Below are positions 36,866 through 44,789 of a stretch of DNA of 48,387 bases, one piece after another. How positions within the stretch are numbered: position 1 is the first letter of the stretch; the number at the start of each line of letters is the position of its first letter. Made by a program: the position numbers and the translations under genes. The DNA is from an uncultured Butyrivibrio sp. (GTDB taxonomy: Bacteria > Bacillota > Clostridia > Lachnospirales > Lachnospiraceae). The notes beneath the pieces are model-generated. The model saw only the letters and a list, made by a program, of their open reading frames with translations. It was not told the DNA's origin and made no database searches. The stretch covers positions 1 through 48,387 of the forward strand of contig CAMVLM010000010.1 of NCBI GenBank assembly GCA_947168335.1, written 5' to 3'.

Positions 36866-36961
36866 TTACGATTTCGCAGCCTTCATAAATGCTGTGCTTA
36901 TCACACTGTAAATCAGATATGTGATAAGTGTTCCAAAGCACACGTCTGTCAGGAAATGATT
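36866..36961 (-). pseudogene. C-terminal remnant of a PAP2-family phosphatase
   Basis: A 31-codon open stretch ends at a TAA (36868-36866) and reads NHFLTDVCFGTLITYLIYSV, then ISTAFMKAAKS. HFLTDV matches the HxxxD third motif of PAP2 membrane phosphatases, followed by the expected final membrane helix and a basic end. No start codon or first two PAP2 motifs precede it; the frame is closed by a stop 9 codons upstream of the Asn. It overlaps no other gene and begins just after the 124-residue ORF ends. It looks like debris of a disrupted gene. Confidence 0.55.
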
Positions 36962-36963
36962 AG

Positions 36964-37338
36964 TCACATCTTTATTACAGCCTTATGGTTCCTGCTTATT
37001 TTGGCAAGATGCATTCCTTTAAAAATTGCAGCTGCAGCCACAACAACATATACAACAGCTAATAAGCACCCCTTTTCCCTCGATGTGTTTCCATTCTTAT
37101 CTACTACAAAATAAAAAGGTATAAACAGATTGAGAATACGTAACGATGGGATTCTCTGCAAAGCGTAATTGCATTCGTCCAAAAACATAAGCACACCATT
37201 GTAAAAGATCATGGAGGCAAAGAGATATGTCATATCTCCACTGCTGTCACGCCCGGTACTACATCCTCTTAGAAGAGCGATACAGATACCCATTCCAAGG
37301 ACATCTCTTTGCGTTGCTATTATCCATGCCAATATCAT
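36964..37338 (-). CDS. Hypothetical membrane protein, 124 residues (doubtful)
   Basis: The frame encodes hydrophobic segments such as MTYLFASMIFYNGVLMFL and GCLLAVVYVVVAAAAIF with a basic end, so two to three membrane helices are possible. I do not recognise a family. The ATG at 37338 lacks a clear ribosome binding site, and an internal start is possible. It lies 46 bases after the DUF3089 gene on the same strand, directly before the PAP2 fragment. It may be a real small membrane protein of the cluster or a remnant of a larger gene. Confidence 0.4.
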   Translation of the reverse strand: MILAWIIATQRDVLGMGICIALLRGCSTGRDSSGDMTYLFASMIFYNGVLMFLDECNYALQRIPSLRILNLFIPFYFVVDKNGNTSREKGCLLAVVYVVVAAAAIFKGMHLAKISRNHKAVIKM

Positions 37339-37384
37339 TTACAGCTTAAGTCCGGGCAGCTTTTATACTGCACCGCTCCGCAGA

Positions 37385-38425
37385 TCAGGCTGCATCTGAT
37401 GCAGCTTTTTTCTGAATAAAGCTTTCCGTACGCTTCTGTACGTTCTCCTTAAGATTTACAAAGAAAAGGAAATTATCATAAAGATGAAGACTGCCATCAG
37501 GGAAAATATCCAGGACTTTAGGATACTGACTGGTATCAATACCGGTTACTACAAGCGAGCCTCTTACCGGGTCAATATATGCGCCATACTTTCCGGCTTC
37601 AACGGAAAGTATGGCCCCCGACTTGCTATCCTGAGTAACAGTTCCTTTATTGAGCTTTTTAGAAGCCGCTGTGCTGTCAGTTCTCCAGTTAAGAGGATTG
37701 ATTGAGATAGCCTTTGTGCCTGCAGGCGTGATCATAGAATCTGTAACTGTTCCATCTTCGCAATCAAAACTTACCACAACACCTGTATCTGTCTCTCCCG
37801 TTGCCGGAACTATCTGAGGATACTTAGCTATCATATCTTCTGTCATACTCCATCCGATAGCGTAGACAGCTATAAGATTATCCCTGAGACTTACTGCTCT
37901 TTCTCCATTTCCACCATAGTATTCCTCAAGGAGCCTGTAGCACATATCTGCTCCCTGTGAAAATCCTGCAAGAATAAGCGGCCTTCCATTGTTCTTGTGC
38001 TCTAAGTAATACTTAAATGCCGCTGAAACGTCCATATATGCATTCTTCATTGCCTGCTCTTTTGCCGCAGCATCTTCCATGGCATAGACATTGATTGATG
38101 CCTGCCTGTAGTACGGCGCATATATCCGGGCTGTCTCTGCATAAATAGCCTGCTGCTGGTTCATGGCATTTCTGAATCTGGTTTTGTATTTAGGTGTAAT
38201 AGCCGAATTGCTCTCACTGATGGTATCAACTGTTGGTGCAACAATAAAAACATCCACAGAATTCTCAGGATAAGCACCATCATAGAGCCAGTTATCAGAA
38301 ATCGAAAAATCCAGAGGGCTCGTGAAAGGCAATACCCTCGCTGCTTTGGCAGAAATCCCGGCAGGAAATACTACCACCATAATCAGAAGTATTGCAGCCA
38401 TCAGTCTCAAACTATTTTTCATCAT
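37385..38425 (-). CDS. Secreted DUF3089 alpha/beta-hydrolase
   Basis: DUF3089 proteins are lipase-like alpha/beta hydrolases of largely unknown substrate. This 346-residue protein has a Sec signal peptide (MMKNSLRLMAAILLIMVVV, likely cut near ISAKA), DVFIVAPTVDTI near the mature start, YAPYYRQASINVY, and the nucleophile elbow LAGFSQGADM with Ser about residue 156. The start has AAAGGAG six bases upstream, and that site overlaps the end of the small membrane gene before it. It is the last clear gene of the transporter/glycosyltransferase cluster. An extracellular esterase acting on envelope or exported material is a fair guess. Confidence 0.85.
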   Translation of the reverse strand: MMKNSLRLMAAILLIMVVVFPAGISAKAARVLPFTSPLDFSISDNWLYDGAYPENSVDVFIVAPTVDTISESNSAITPKYKTRFRNAMNQQQAIYAETARIYAPYYRQASINVYAMEDAAAKEQAMKNAYMDVSAAFKYYLEHKNNGRPLILAGFSQGADMCYRLLEEYYGGNGERAVSLRDNLIAVYAIGWSMTEDMIAKYPQIVPATGETDTGVVVSFDCEDGTVTDSMITPAGTKAISINPLNWRTDSTAASKKLNKGTVTQDSKSGAILSVEAGKYGAYIDPVRGSLVVTGIDTSQYPKVLDIFPDGSLHLYDNFLFFVNLKENVQKRTESFIQKKAASDAA

Positions 38426-38437
38426 CGATTACTCCTT

Positions 38438-38617
38438 TCATGAGTTTTTCTCATTATCAGAACCCCCGAGCTGTACATTTTTGCCTCTTAGAAGCAAGGC
38501 AACGCTTGCAGCAATCAGAACTCCAACCGCAGGCATTACTGCATTTAAATGTCCAAGCATTACTCCCGGGAACCCTAAAATGAAAACACCATATAAAATA
38601 ATTTCCAGTAGTACCAT
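38438..38617 (-). CDS. Small membrane protein, 59 residues
   Basis: The product MVLLEIILYGVFILGFPGV continues with a second hydrophobic segment (VGVLIAASVALLLRG) and a short polar tail: a two-helix membrane protein of no recognised family. The frame can start at a GTG (38635) overlapping the upstream gene; ATG 38617 is preferred, 7 bases after the upstream stop. The ribosome binding site is weak (GGAAT), consistent with coupling to the upstream gene. It overlaps the DUF3089 ribosome binding site at its end, so it sits tightly in the operon. Confidence 0.6.
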   Translation of the reverse strand: MVLLEIILYGVFILGFPGVMLGHLNAVMPAVGVLIAASVALLLRGKNVQLGGSDNEKNS

Positions 38618-38624
38618 TAGATCT

Positions 38625-41281
38625 TTATTCCACACGCTCCAGGAAAACAGAATTCATTCCCGTTTCCTTCATAAGGTCTCTCATGGCCTTTGCATACATT
38701 TCGCCATGGAAGCCCTGATACCAGTTAATGTAGAAGAAACCGCCTACTTCTATAGCCTGCGCCATCATGCCCTTTTCCTGCATTGCATGGAACGCCGTAA
38801 TACGAATGCGTTTTCCATACTCATCTGCCTTCAAGGTTCCAAGATAACTTACAGAACCGGAAATTTTTGCTGATGATCTCCGCTCAATAACTATATTGTC
38901 AAGAGCACCTGCAGCAAATGCCTTTGCATATCCTTCGCATATACCACGGTATACTCCGCAGAGCATCTTGATATTCTGCTCAGTAGAAAAACCGCTCAGG
39001 AATCCTCTGTATGTTTTATTTAATACCTCATCACCATTTTTTAAATCTTCCGGTTTAAAACTATAAGGAGCATGAACCACCTGGTGCAGTAGTGAATTGG
39101 TATTCCCCATAACCTTCCGCACACTTACGGGTGATATGATATCTATGGGCAGCTTATTATCCGGATGCACTTTCTGCATGGCCTTAGCCAGAAATACAGC
39201 AAGCAGTGACATGGGACTTCCGCCAACAGATTTTGCATATGCCATGAATTCATCACTTGACACACTGATGCTGTACCCTCTGCAATCCTCCCGTGTTGAA
39301 AATGCTTCATCTCTAATGACTTTGTTTTTTCCAAAGATGCCATGAGTACCTTAGGATCAACAGGATCTGACATAAGATATGCATCCGCATCCTGTCCCGG
39401 AACCACACCATCTTTTTCTGTAAATACACCCTCCGGTACCGGATACTCTTTTCCATCAAGTTCGCAGTAGTAATAATAGAGGAAGGTCTCAAGTACAGAC
39501 TTAAATCCTGTGCCATCGTAAGGAACATGATCAACATACATCCAAAGGACTTTACCCAGATAACAGAAGGTCACTGAATGAAAATTACCGGCTCTTTCAA
39601 ATGGCTCTATAACCTCGCTGGTTTCCTCAATTACAAATGGAAGCTTGTTTTCAAGCAGAACAAGTTTCCCGTTACGGGTGGCCTCAGCATAGGTAACATA
39701 AGGGTAAATCGATATAGTTTTATCCCATGCTTTTCTGATAGCTTCAGGACATACCTTTTCAGCCATATCAAAGCGATACGTCATAAAGAAAGCCTTATTT
39801 GTCAGATATGATCCTTTGGCGAACATTCCTGCTGTGACAGGACGGATTTCTTTCCACTTCTCAACAAAAGGATCTCCTTCGATAACTACCTTCAATTTCC
39901 TTTCGCGCTTGAATTTACCTTCCTTCAGAGATCTGACTGTATCCCAGCCGTTACACTGACCCGAGCACAGGAAGCTGTCAAACTTCGACAATATATAAAG
40001 CGCATAGAAATAATTAACTGTGGTATCTTCAAGAGCATCAATATATGCCTGACCCTGATTTGCCTTTTGCTCATACTCATAAATAAGCGTAGTCCCTTGT
40101 TTTTCAAGATCAGATATACTCATTCTCTCCTGGGAAATGGCTATTACCTTTCCGGGAAATGCTGCCTTAATCTTGTCAAAATTATCATTGTCTTCAGTTG
40201 CCAGGAAAATCTTTTCATATCCATCCTCGTCAAGCCATTCCCTAATAACACAGATCATCTGCTCTGCAGTTGCATGGACACGGTCTGCACCAAGATTAGC
40301 TGTCTTGTAATCAGTTCCTCTTGCAAGGACACCCAGTGTCTTTTTCCCGCCCAATACCGCATCGGCATACTCTTTCATATCAGCGGCAAACTTTTCATCC
40401 AAAATGCTCTCATCAAAGCTTGCAGGATACTGGCAGCCATACCAGGATGTGGAAAAGACTGCGAACAGATCTTTTAGCACAAGGCAGTTATCCTCGGTGG
40501 CATCCTCAGGCTTGGGATTAATATGGAAATATCTGCAAAGAAGTTCTTCCGGATATCTGGTACATCCCGGTCTCAAAAAAGCTTTCAATCCTCTAGGAGC
40601 ACCAGCATTTGAAACCATGGATATGTTAGCCAGAATCGCTCCAATTCCGGCTATTTTTGTCATAACAACTTCAATGTATTTAAATGGTCCTTTCCTTCCA
40701 CCGGTAAAAGCCTGCCATAAAAATACATTCTGAAATGCTGCAATTGAGCTGACATATGACCAGTCACGTTTTGTATATCCCATCTCAAAAGGACTTGGAG
40801 TCATCCTGAGTGTCGTCTTTTCCGGCTCCTGTGACAGACTCTCAACAATGTGAACCCTGTCTGTTCCCTCAAAGAACCACTGCAGCCTTCCGTCAGGCGA
40901 GAAAACTTCCAGATCTGTATATTTAATTGCGGTCCTTGCCACACCAAGGCTATACTCATCAATGCTCTCTATCTCAATCCTGTCAAACTGCTTAAAAAAA
41001 TCCAGACAGAGATTGTCGGTATCATCTTCATCATAGTAAATAAACGGAGCATAAACCGCTCCCCCATTGGTCATCTTAAGAATCAATCCCCTGACATTCT
41101 CCGGGAAAAGGAGCATGTTATCAATATAAGCAAGGTCGTAGTTTTCAATCCTGCCTTCCGGGTCTGTTACATGAAATCGCACTTCCCCTTCCCTTACCTT
41201 TTCAAGCGCATCATAAAAAACATTCGGTCCATGGCTAAGCGTTGTCAGTTCTTCCTTACTTGCTTCTAAAATATTTAACAT
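38625..41281 (-). pseudogene. Glycosyltransferase-like / HxxxDG acyltransferase fusion, frameshifted in this sequence
   Basis: Two overlapping frames make one protein of about 885 residues. Residues about 200-480 resemble GT-B fucosyltransferase-like (NodZ/O-FucT) proteins: LGVLARGTDY near 318, YEKIFLATEDNDNF, then FYALYILSKFDSFLCSGQCNG. Residues about 485-885 resemble the CAT/condensation acyltransferase fold with the catalytic motif in VDHVPYDGTG (His585, Asp589). At 39325-39330 a run of six A (minus strand) puts the rest one frame off; one more A restores LEKNKVIRDEAFSTRED and the domain's second half. The frame stays conserved after the shift, so a sequencing error, phase variation or a recent mutation are all possible. 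Start ATG 41281 has AAGGAG seven bases upstream. Confidence 0.7.
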
Positions 41282-41297
41282 AGCAGATCTCCTTTTC

Positions 41298-41327
41298 TGG
41301 TCCAGGGGGGACGGGGTTTGTGGTCCA
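41298..41327. repeat. G-rich short repeat, copy 1
   Basis: In the gap between the glycosyltransferase and ABC genes, a G-run core is framed by TGGTCCA direct repeats (41298-41304 and 41321-41327). The segment 41303-41327 matches 44760-44784 at 18 of 25 positions without gaps. Possibly a small interspersed element. Confidence 0.45.
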
Positions 41328-41337
41328 TTAATTTCCC

Positions 41338-42420
41338 CTAAATTACCAGCCGTATCCTGTTTTTCAACTCTGTCTCTTCCAAGTATGTATATTCCATAGA
41401 TGTCGTCATTCCCTTTAGCAATGTAAGCGCAAGTTCATCTCCATCATCGGTAATGTCAAGACGTTCTCCACCATAGTTAATAATCCACTCTGCACTCTCT
41501 GTGGCCTCGGAGTATTCACACACCGCCCTGATACGTGGATTTTCCAAAAGAGAAGTAAGCATTTGTGTACTCTCCTCAAAAGCCAGATGGATTCTCCCTG
41601 CTGTCTTTGATGCTATCTGGTTCTTATTACAATAGTTTTCTATCTCCCCGGCCATGCCCAGGAAATCATAATCTCTGCTTTCGATATTAAGTTCCAAAAC
41701 CTTCAGCTTCTTTATAAATCTACGGGTATTTTCCCTCTGGGGATGCTCAAAAATCTGCTCCGGAGTGCCATCCTCATAAATGCTGCCCTCGTCCATGTAG
41801 AAAACCCGGTTGCTGATGCTCCTTGCAAAATTCATCTCATGAGTGACAATCATCATGGTTTTACCGGTCTTTGCAAGGTCTCGGATAACCGCCTGTACCT
41901 CTCCCACCATGGTGGGATCAAGGGCACTGGTAGGTTCGTCCAAAAGTATTACCTCAGGATCCATAGCCAGCGTGCGGGCTATAGCAATACGCTGTTTCTG
42001 TCCGCCTGAAAGTTCATCAGGATAGTTCAGAGCCTTTTCTGCCAGACCTACCGTACGCAAAAGGCGCATACCTTCATCGTAGGCTTCCTGTTTGCTCTTA
42101 CCCAGCATATCCATGGGAGCCATCATGATGTTTTCGATCACAGTCTTGTGACCAAACAGGTTGAAGCTCTGGAATACCATTCCCATCTTCCTGCGCACCT
42201 TGTTTATATCACACCCTTGCGCAGTTACCTCAGTATCATCAACCCATATTCTGCCTGATGTAGGCTTTTCCAATTGGTTAATACATCTGAGAAGCGTACT
42301 CTTGCCCGTGCCTGACGGACCTATTACGGAGATCACATCGCCATCATGTATTTCCACACTGACATCCTTAAGCGGAGTGACATTAGGATATTGTTTTTTC
42401 AGATGCTCTATTCTAATCAT
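41338..42420 (-). CDS. Amino-acid-type ABC transporter ATPase fused to a GHKL/anti-sigma-like domain
   Basis: Residues 1-245 form a polar amino-acid ABC ATPase (GlnQ-like): Walker A GPSGTGKST, Q-loop VFQSFNLFGHKT, signature LSGGQKQRIAIARTLAMDP, Walker B VILLDEPTSALDP and switch His in VTHEMNFA. The extra 115 residues (about 245-360) look like an RsbW/SpoIIAB-type GHKL ATPase fold: RIHLAFEESTQML in the N-box position, then INYGGERLDITDDGDEL, LLKGMTTSMEY and a KNRIRLVI end. The usual N-box Asn and DxGxG are not obvious, so ATP binding there may be lost. ATG 42420 overlaps the upstream permease gene by 8 bases. Confidence 0.85.
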   Translation of the reverse strand: MIRIEHLKKQYPNVTPLKDVSVEIHDGDVISVIGPSGTGKSTLLRCINQLEKPTSGRIWVDDTEVTAQGCDINKVRRKMGMVFQSFNLFGHKTVIENIMMAPMDMLGKSKQEAYDEGMRLLRTVGLAEKALNYPDELSGGQKQRIAIARTLAMDPEVILLDEPTSALDPTMVGEVQAVIRDLAKTGKTMMIVTHEMNFARSISNRVFYMDEGSIYEDGTPEQIFEHPQRENTRRFIKKLKVLELNIESRDYDFLGMAGEIENYCNKNQIASKTAGRIHLAFEESTQMLTSLLENPRIRAVCEYSEATESAEWIINYGGERLDITDDGDELALTLLKGMTTSMEYTYLEETELKNRIRLVI

Positions 42421-44734
42421 CAATATTCACCCCTTTCAGAATATCCGAGGGCTTGCGGCGTTTCGGATCCAGATTGACACTGATCCTGCTAACGAGAAGT
42501 CCGAACAGTCCTTCCATCACAAAGTATACGATGGTCACGGCTATCAGCGGAAAGAATGCTTCGTATGTGCGGCTGCGCACGATATCTCCCATCTTTGTAA
42601 GATCCTGTACAGCGATATATCCAACAATTGATGTTGCCTTGATCAGCCCCACAATTTCTCCCTTATACGATGGCAGCACATGAGGCAGTGCCTGTGGCAG
42701 AATAATCTTAAAGAAGGTCTTTCTGTCTGAATACCCCAGTGCATATGCAGCTTCATATTGTCCTTTATCTATTACGCCCACGCCCATCCTTAATAATCCG
42801 TACACTGCTGCACCGAAGGTGAACGTAAAGCCAATCACTGCAACAACAATACCGCTTACGGAAACCGAGCTGAAGATGATGTAATAGAGTATCATCAAAA
42901 GGACTACCATCGGCATGCCCTGTACAAGCCACAAAGAAAAACGAGTGACAGAGTTCACTATGGGATTGCCTTTTCTGCACATCATGAACACACCAAATCC
43001 CAAAAGCGTGCCAAACAGAATTGTCAAAAGCGTAATAAGCATTGTTGTTCCAATGCCTTCTATAAACAGTTTATAACGGCCTTCGCGAATAAAGGTTTTA
43101 TTGAAGCTGCTCCTGATACTATTCAGAATTGAATTCTCCGTGGTCATTTCCGCCCCGGATGTCGCAGAAGTCCGCACAACAAGCACAAACGCAGCAGGAT
43201 AGTATTCAAGGAAATCCACCGCTTCCGCGCGCTCATCAGTAATGATGATGCTGCCGGCTCCAATATCTGCCTTTCCCGATTGCACAGCGGCAAGTATGGC
43301 GGAGAACTCCATACCGGTAAACTCCACCTTAACATCCATCTCCTTGGCCACCATCAGGATTATCTCAAGATCAAATCCCCTAAGTTCGCCATCCCCGCCG
43401 ACATAACTCATAGGCTCCAGTGTATCGCAGGCAGCCACACGAATTGTTCCATTTGTGCCTTCCCAATCCTGCTCCGGAAGGCTTTTAACGCTATCGTCCG
43501 CTCCTGTCCACTTATCCCAGGCCTTCTGAATCTCTGTCTCAGAGATTGCATCGTAGGCAGCCTGCCATTCGTCCCTGCGTGCATCGCCCTTGGCAAAGGC
43601 TATGCCAAACTCACCATCCTTGAGATTCTGGGGAAATAATACAAATTCAGGATTCCTGTTGAGCACCAGCTGACTGACTGCATTGTTCATCAGGAATGCA
43701 TCCGTTTTCTTTGTTTTAAGTGCCTGTATCATATCAGGCGTGGTGTTGAAGAAAGTAAACTCACCAACATCCGGGGCTTTACTCTTTACCAGCTCCTCAA
43801 AGGGCGCGCCTGTAAGCATTGAGACAGTCTTTCCGGAAAGGTCGGAAAATTCGGTCAATTCCGGTTGAACATTCGACATGTCACCACTGTTTTTATCTGT
43901 GGTTTCGGAGACGTTCTCAGGATCCCTGACCATTACAGCGATTTCCTCTACACATGTCGGCTGAGAGAAACGTATTGCTTCCTCCCTTTCAGGTGTAATA
44001 AATAACCCGGCAAAAATGCAGTCCACATCGCCACTCTGGGCAGCTGTAATGATTCCTCCATAGTCATAGATTTTGAATTCTATTGTCGCACCAAGCCATG
44101 CCGCAAAACGATAGGCAAGCTCGATATCGTAACCTCTCAGCTCTGTGCCGGAATAGTAAGTATAAGGCTCGTATACAGCAGATGTACCCACCACCAAATG
44201 AAGATCCGAATTCTCCGGGATGGAAATCTCCGGCATCGTATCTTCCCGCTTTACAAGCCAGCGTTCTCTCATCTCATCCAGCGTACCATCTGCTTTTACC
44301 TCATCCAGAAATTTGTTAACCTTGTTCTCCAGATCAGGAATCTTTGTATTCGGGGCAATGGCTACTGCCATGGTGTAGCTCTCGCCTAATGATTCATCTA
44401 AGAGCCTGACCCCCTGCTGTCCATTGCTTATGGATGTTTCCATACTGATCCTTCCATAAACAAAGGCATCCAGTTTTCCCTGGCTGACCGCAGTGTATCC
44501 CGTAATAGTATCTCTGTAAAACTCAATCTCTGCCTGTGGCAATTTCTCTGCCACCAGTTTGTCGTCATCTGTGTTATCCGGTATACCGATCTTGCGCCCC
44601 GGTTCATTCAACTGTTCCAAAGAAGTGATTACCGCTTCGTCCGCCGCATTGTTTTTAGCACCACAGCCGGAAAGTATACACAATCCCAAAGTTAAAATGA
44701 TGATAAGTACTTTATGGTATTTTATCTTTAACAT
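42413..44734 (-). CDS. Lipoprotein with three solute-binding modules fused to an ABC amino-acid permease
   Basis: The 773-residue product has a lipoprotein signal (ILSGC, Cys about residue 24) followed by three SBP_bac_3-like segments. The first is partial (about 30-165, GKLDAFVYGR, LDEMRERW). The second is complete (about 175-415, GYDIELAYRFAAWLG, GDVDCIFAGLFITPER, DAFLMNNAVSQ). The third is shorter (about 430-530, LRGFDLEIILMVAKE, GKADIGAGSIIITDERAEAV). Residues about 555-750 form a HisM/GlnP-type permease with EAAYALGYSDRKTFFKIILPQ, the EAA loop that docks the ATPase. ATG 44734 has GGAGG four bases upstream. With the next gene it makes an importer for a polar amino acid or similar solute. 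Confidence 0.9.
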   Translation of the reverse strand: MLKIKYHKVLIIILTLGLCILSGCGAKNNAADEAVITSLEQLNEPGRKIGIPDNTDDDKLVAEKLPQAEIEFYRDTITGYTAVSQGKLDAFVYGRISMETSISNGQQGVRLLDESLGESYTMAVAIAPNTKIPDLENKVNKFLDEVKADGTLDEMRERWLVKREDTMPEISIPENSDLHLVVGTSAVYEPYTYYSGTELRGYDIELAYRFAAWLGATIEFKIYDYGGIITAAQSGDVDCIFAGLFITPEREEAIRFSQPTCVEEIAVMVRDPENVSETTDKNSGDMSNVQPELTEFSDLSGKTVSMLTGAPFEELVKSKAPDVGEFTFFNTTPDMIQALKTKKTDAFLMNNAVSQLVLNRNPEFVLFPQNLKDGEFGIAFAKGDARRDEWQAAYDAISETEIQKAWDKWTGADDSVKSLPEQDWEGTNGTIRVAACDTLEPMSYVGGDGELRGFDLEIILMVAKEMDVKVEFTGMEFSAILAAVQSGKADIGAGSIIITDERAEAVDFLEYYPAAFVLVVRTSATSGAEMTTENSILNSIRSSFNKTFIREGRYKLFIEGIGTTMLITLLTILFGTLLGFGVFMMCRKGNPIVNSVTRFSLWLVQGMPMVVLLMILYYIIFSSVSVSGIVVAVIGFTFTFGAAVYGLLRMGVGVIDKGQYEAAYALGYSDRKTFFKIILPQALPHVLPSYKGEIVGLIKATSIVGYIAVQDLTKMGDIVRSRTYEAFFPLIAVTIVYFVMEGLFGLLVSRISVNLDPKRRKPSDILKGVNIDD

Positions 44735-44759
44735 AAAACCTCCACTAAACACGAGTAGT

Positions 44760-44784
44760 CAGGGGGACAGGAGTTAATGGTTCA
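44760..44784. repeat. G-rich short repeat, copy 2
   Basis: This 25-base segment between the STAS-kinase and transporter genes matches 41303-41327 at 18 of 25 positions (shared CAGGGGG start and TGGT..CA end). It lies in the same operon, again in an intergenic gap. Confidence 0.4.
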
Positions 44785-44789
44785 CATCA

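Noticed and set aside
39319-39335. Programmed -1 frameshift at A AAA AAC in the GT-acyltransferase gene
   Set aside because: The heptamer is present, but the reading phase is GAA AAA ACA, not xxA AAA AAC, so the standard tandem-slip geometry does not fit; a base loss in the homopolymer is simpler.
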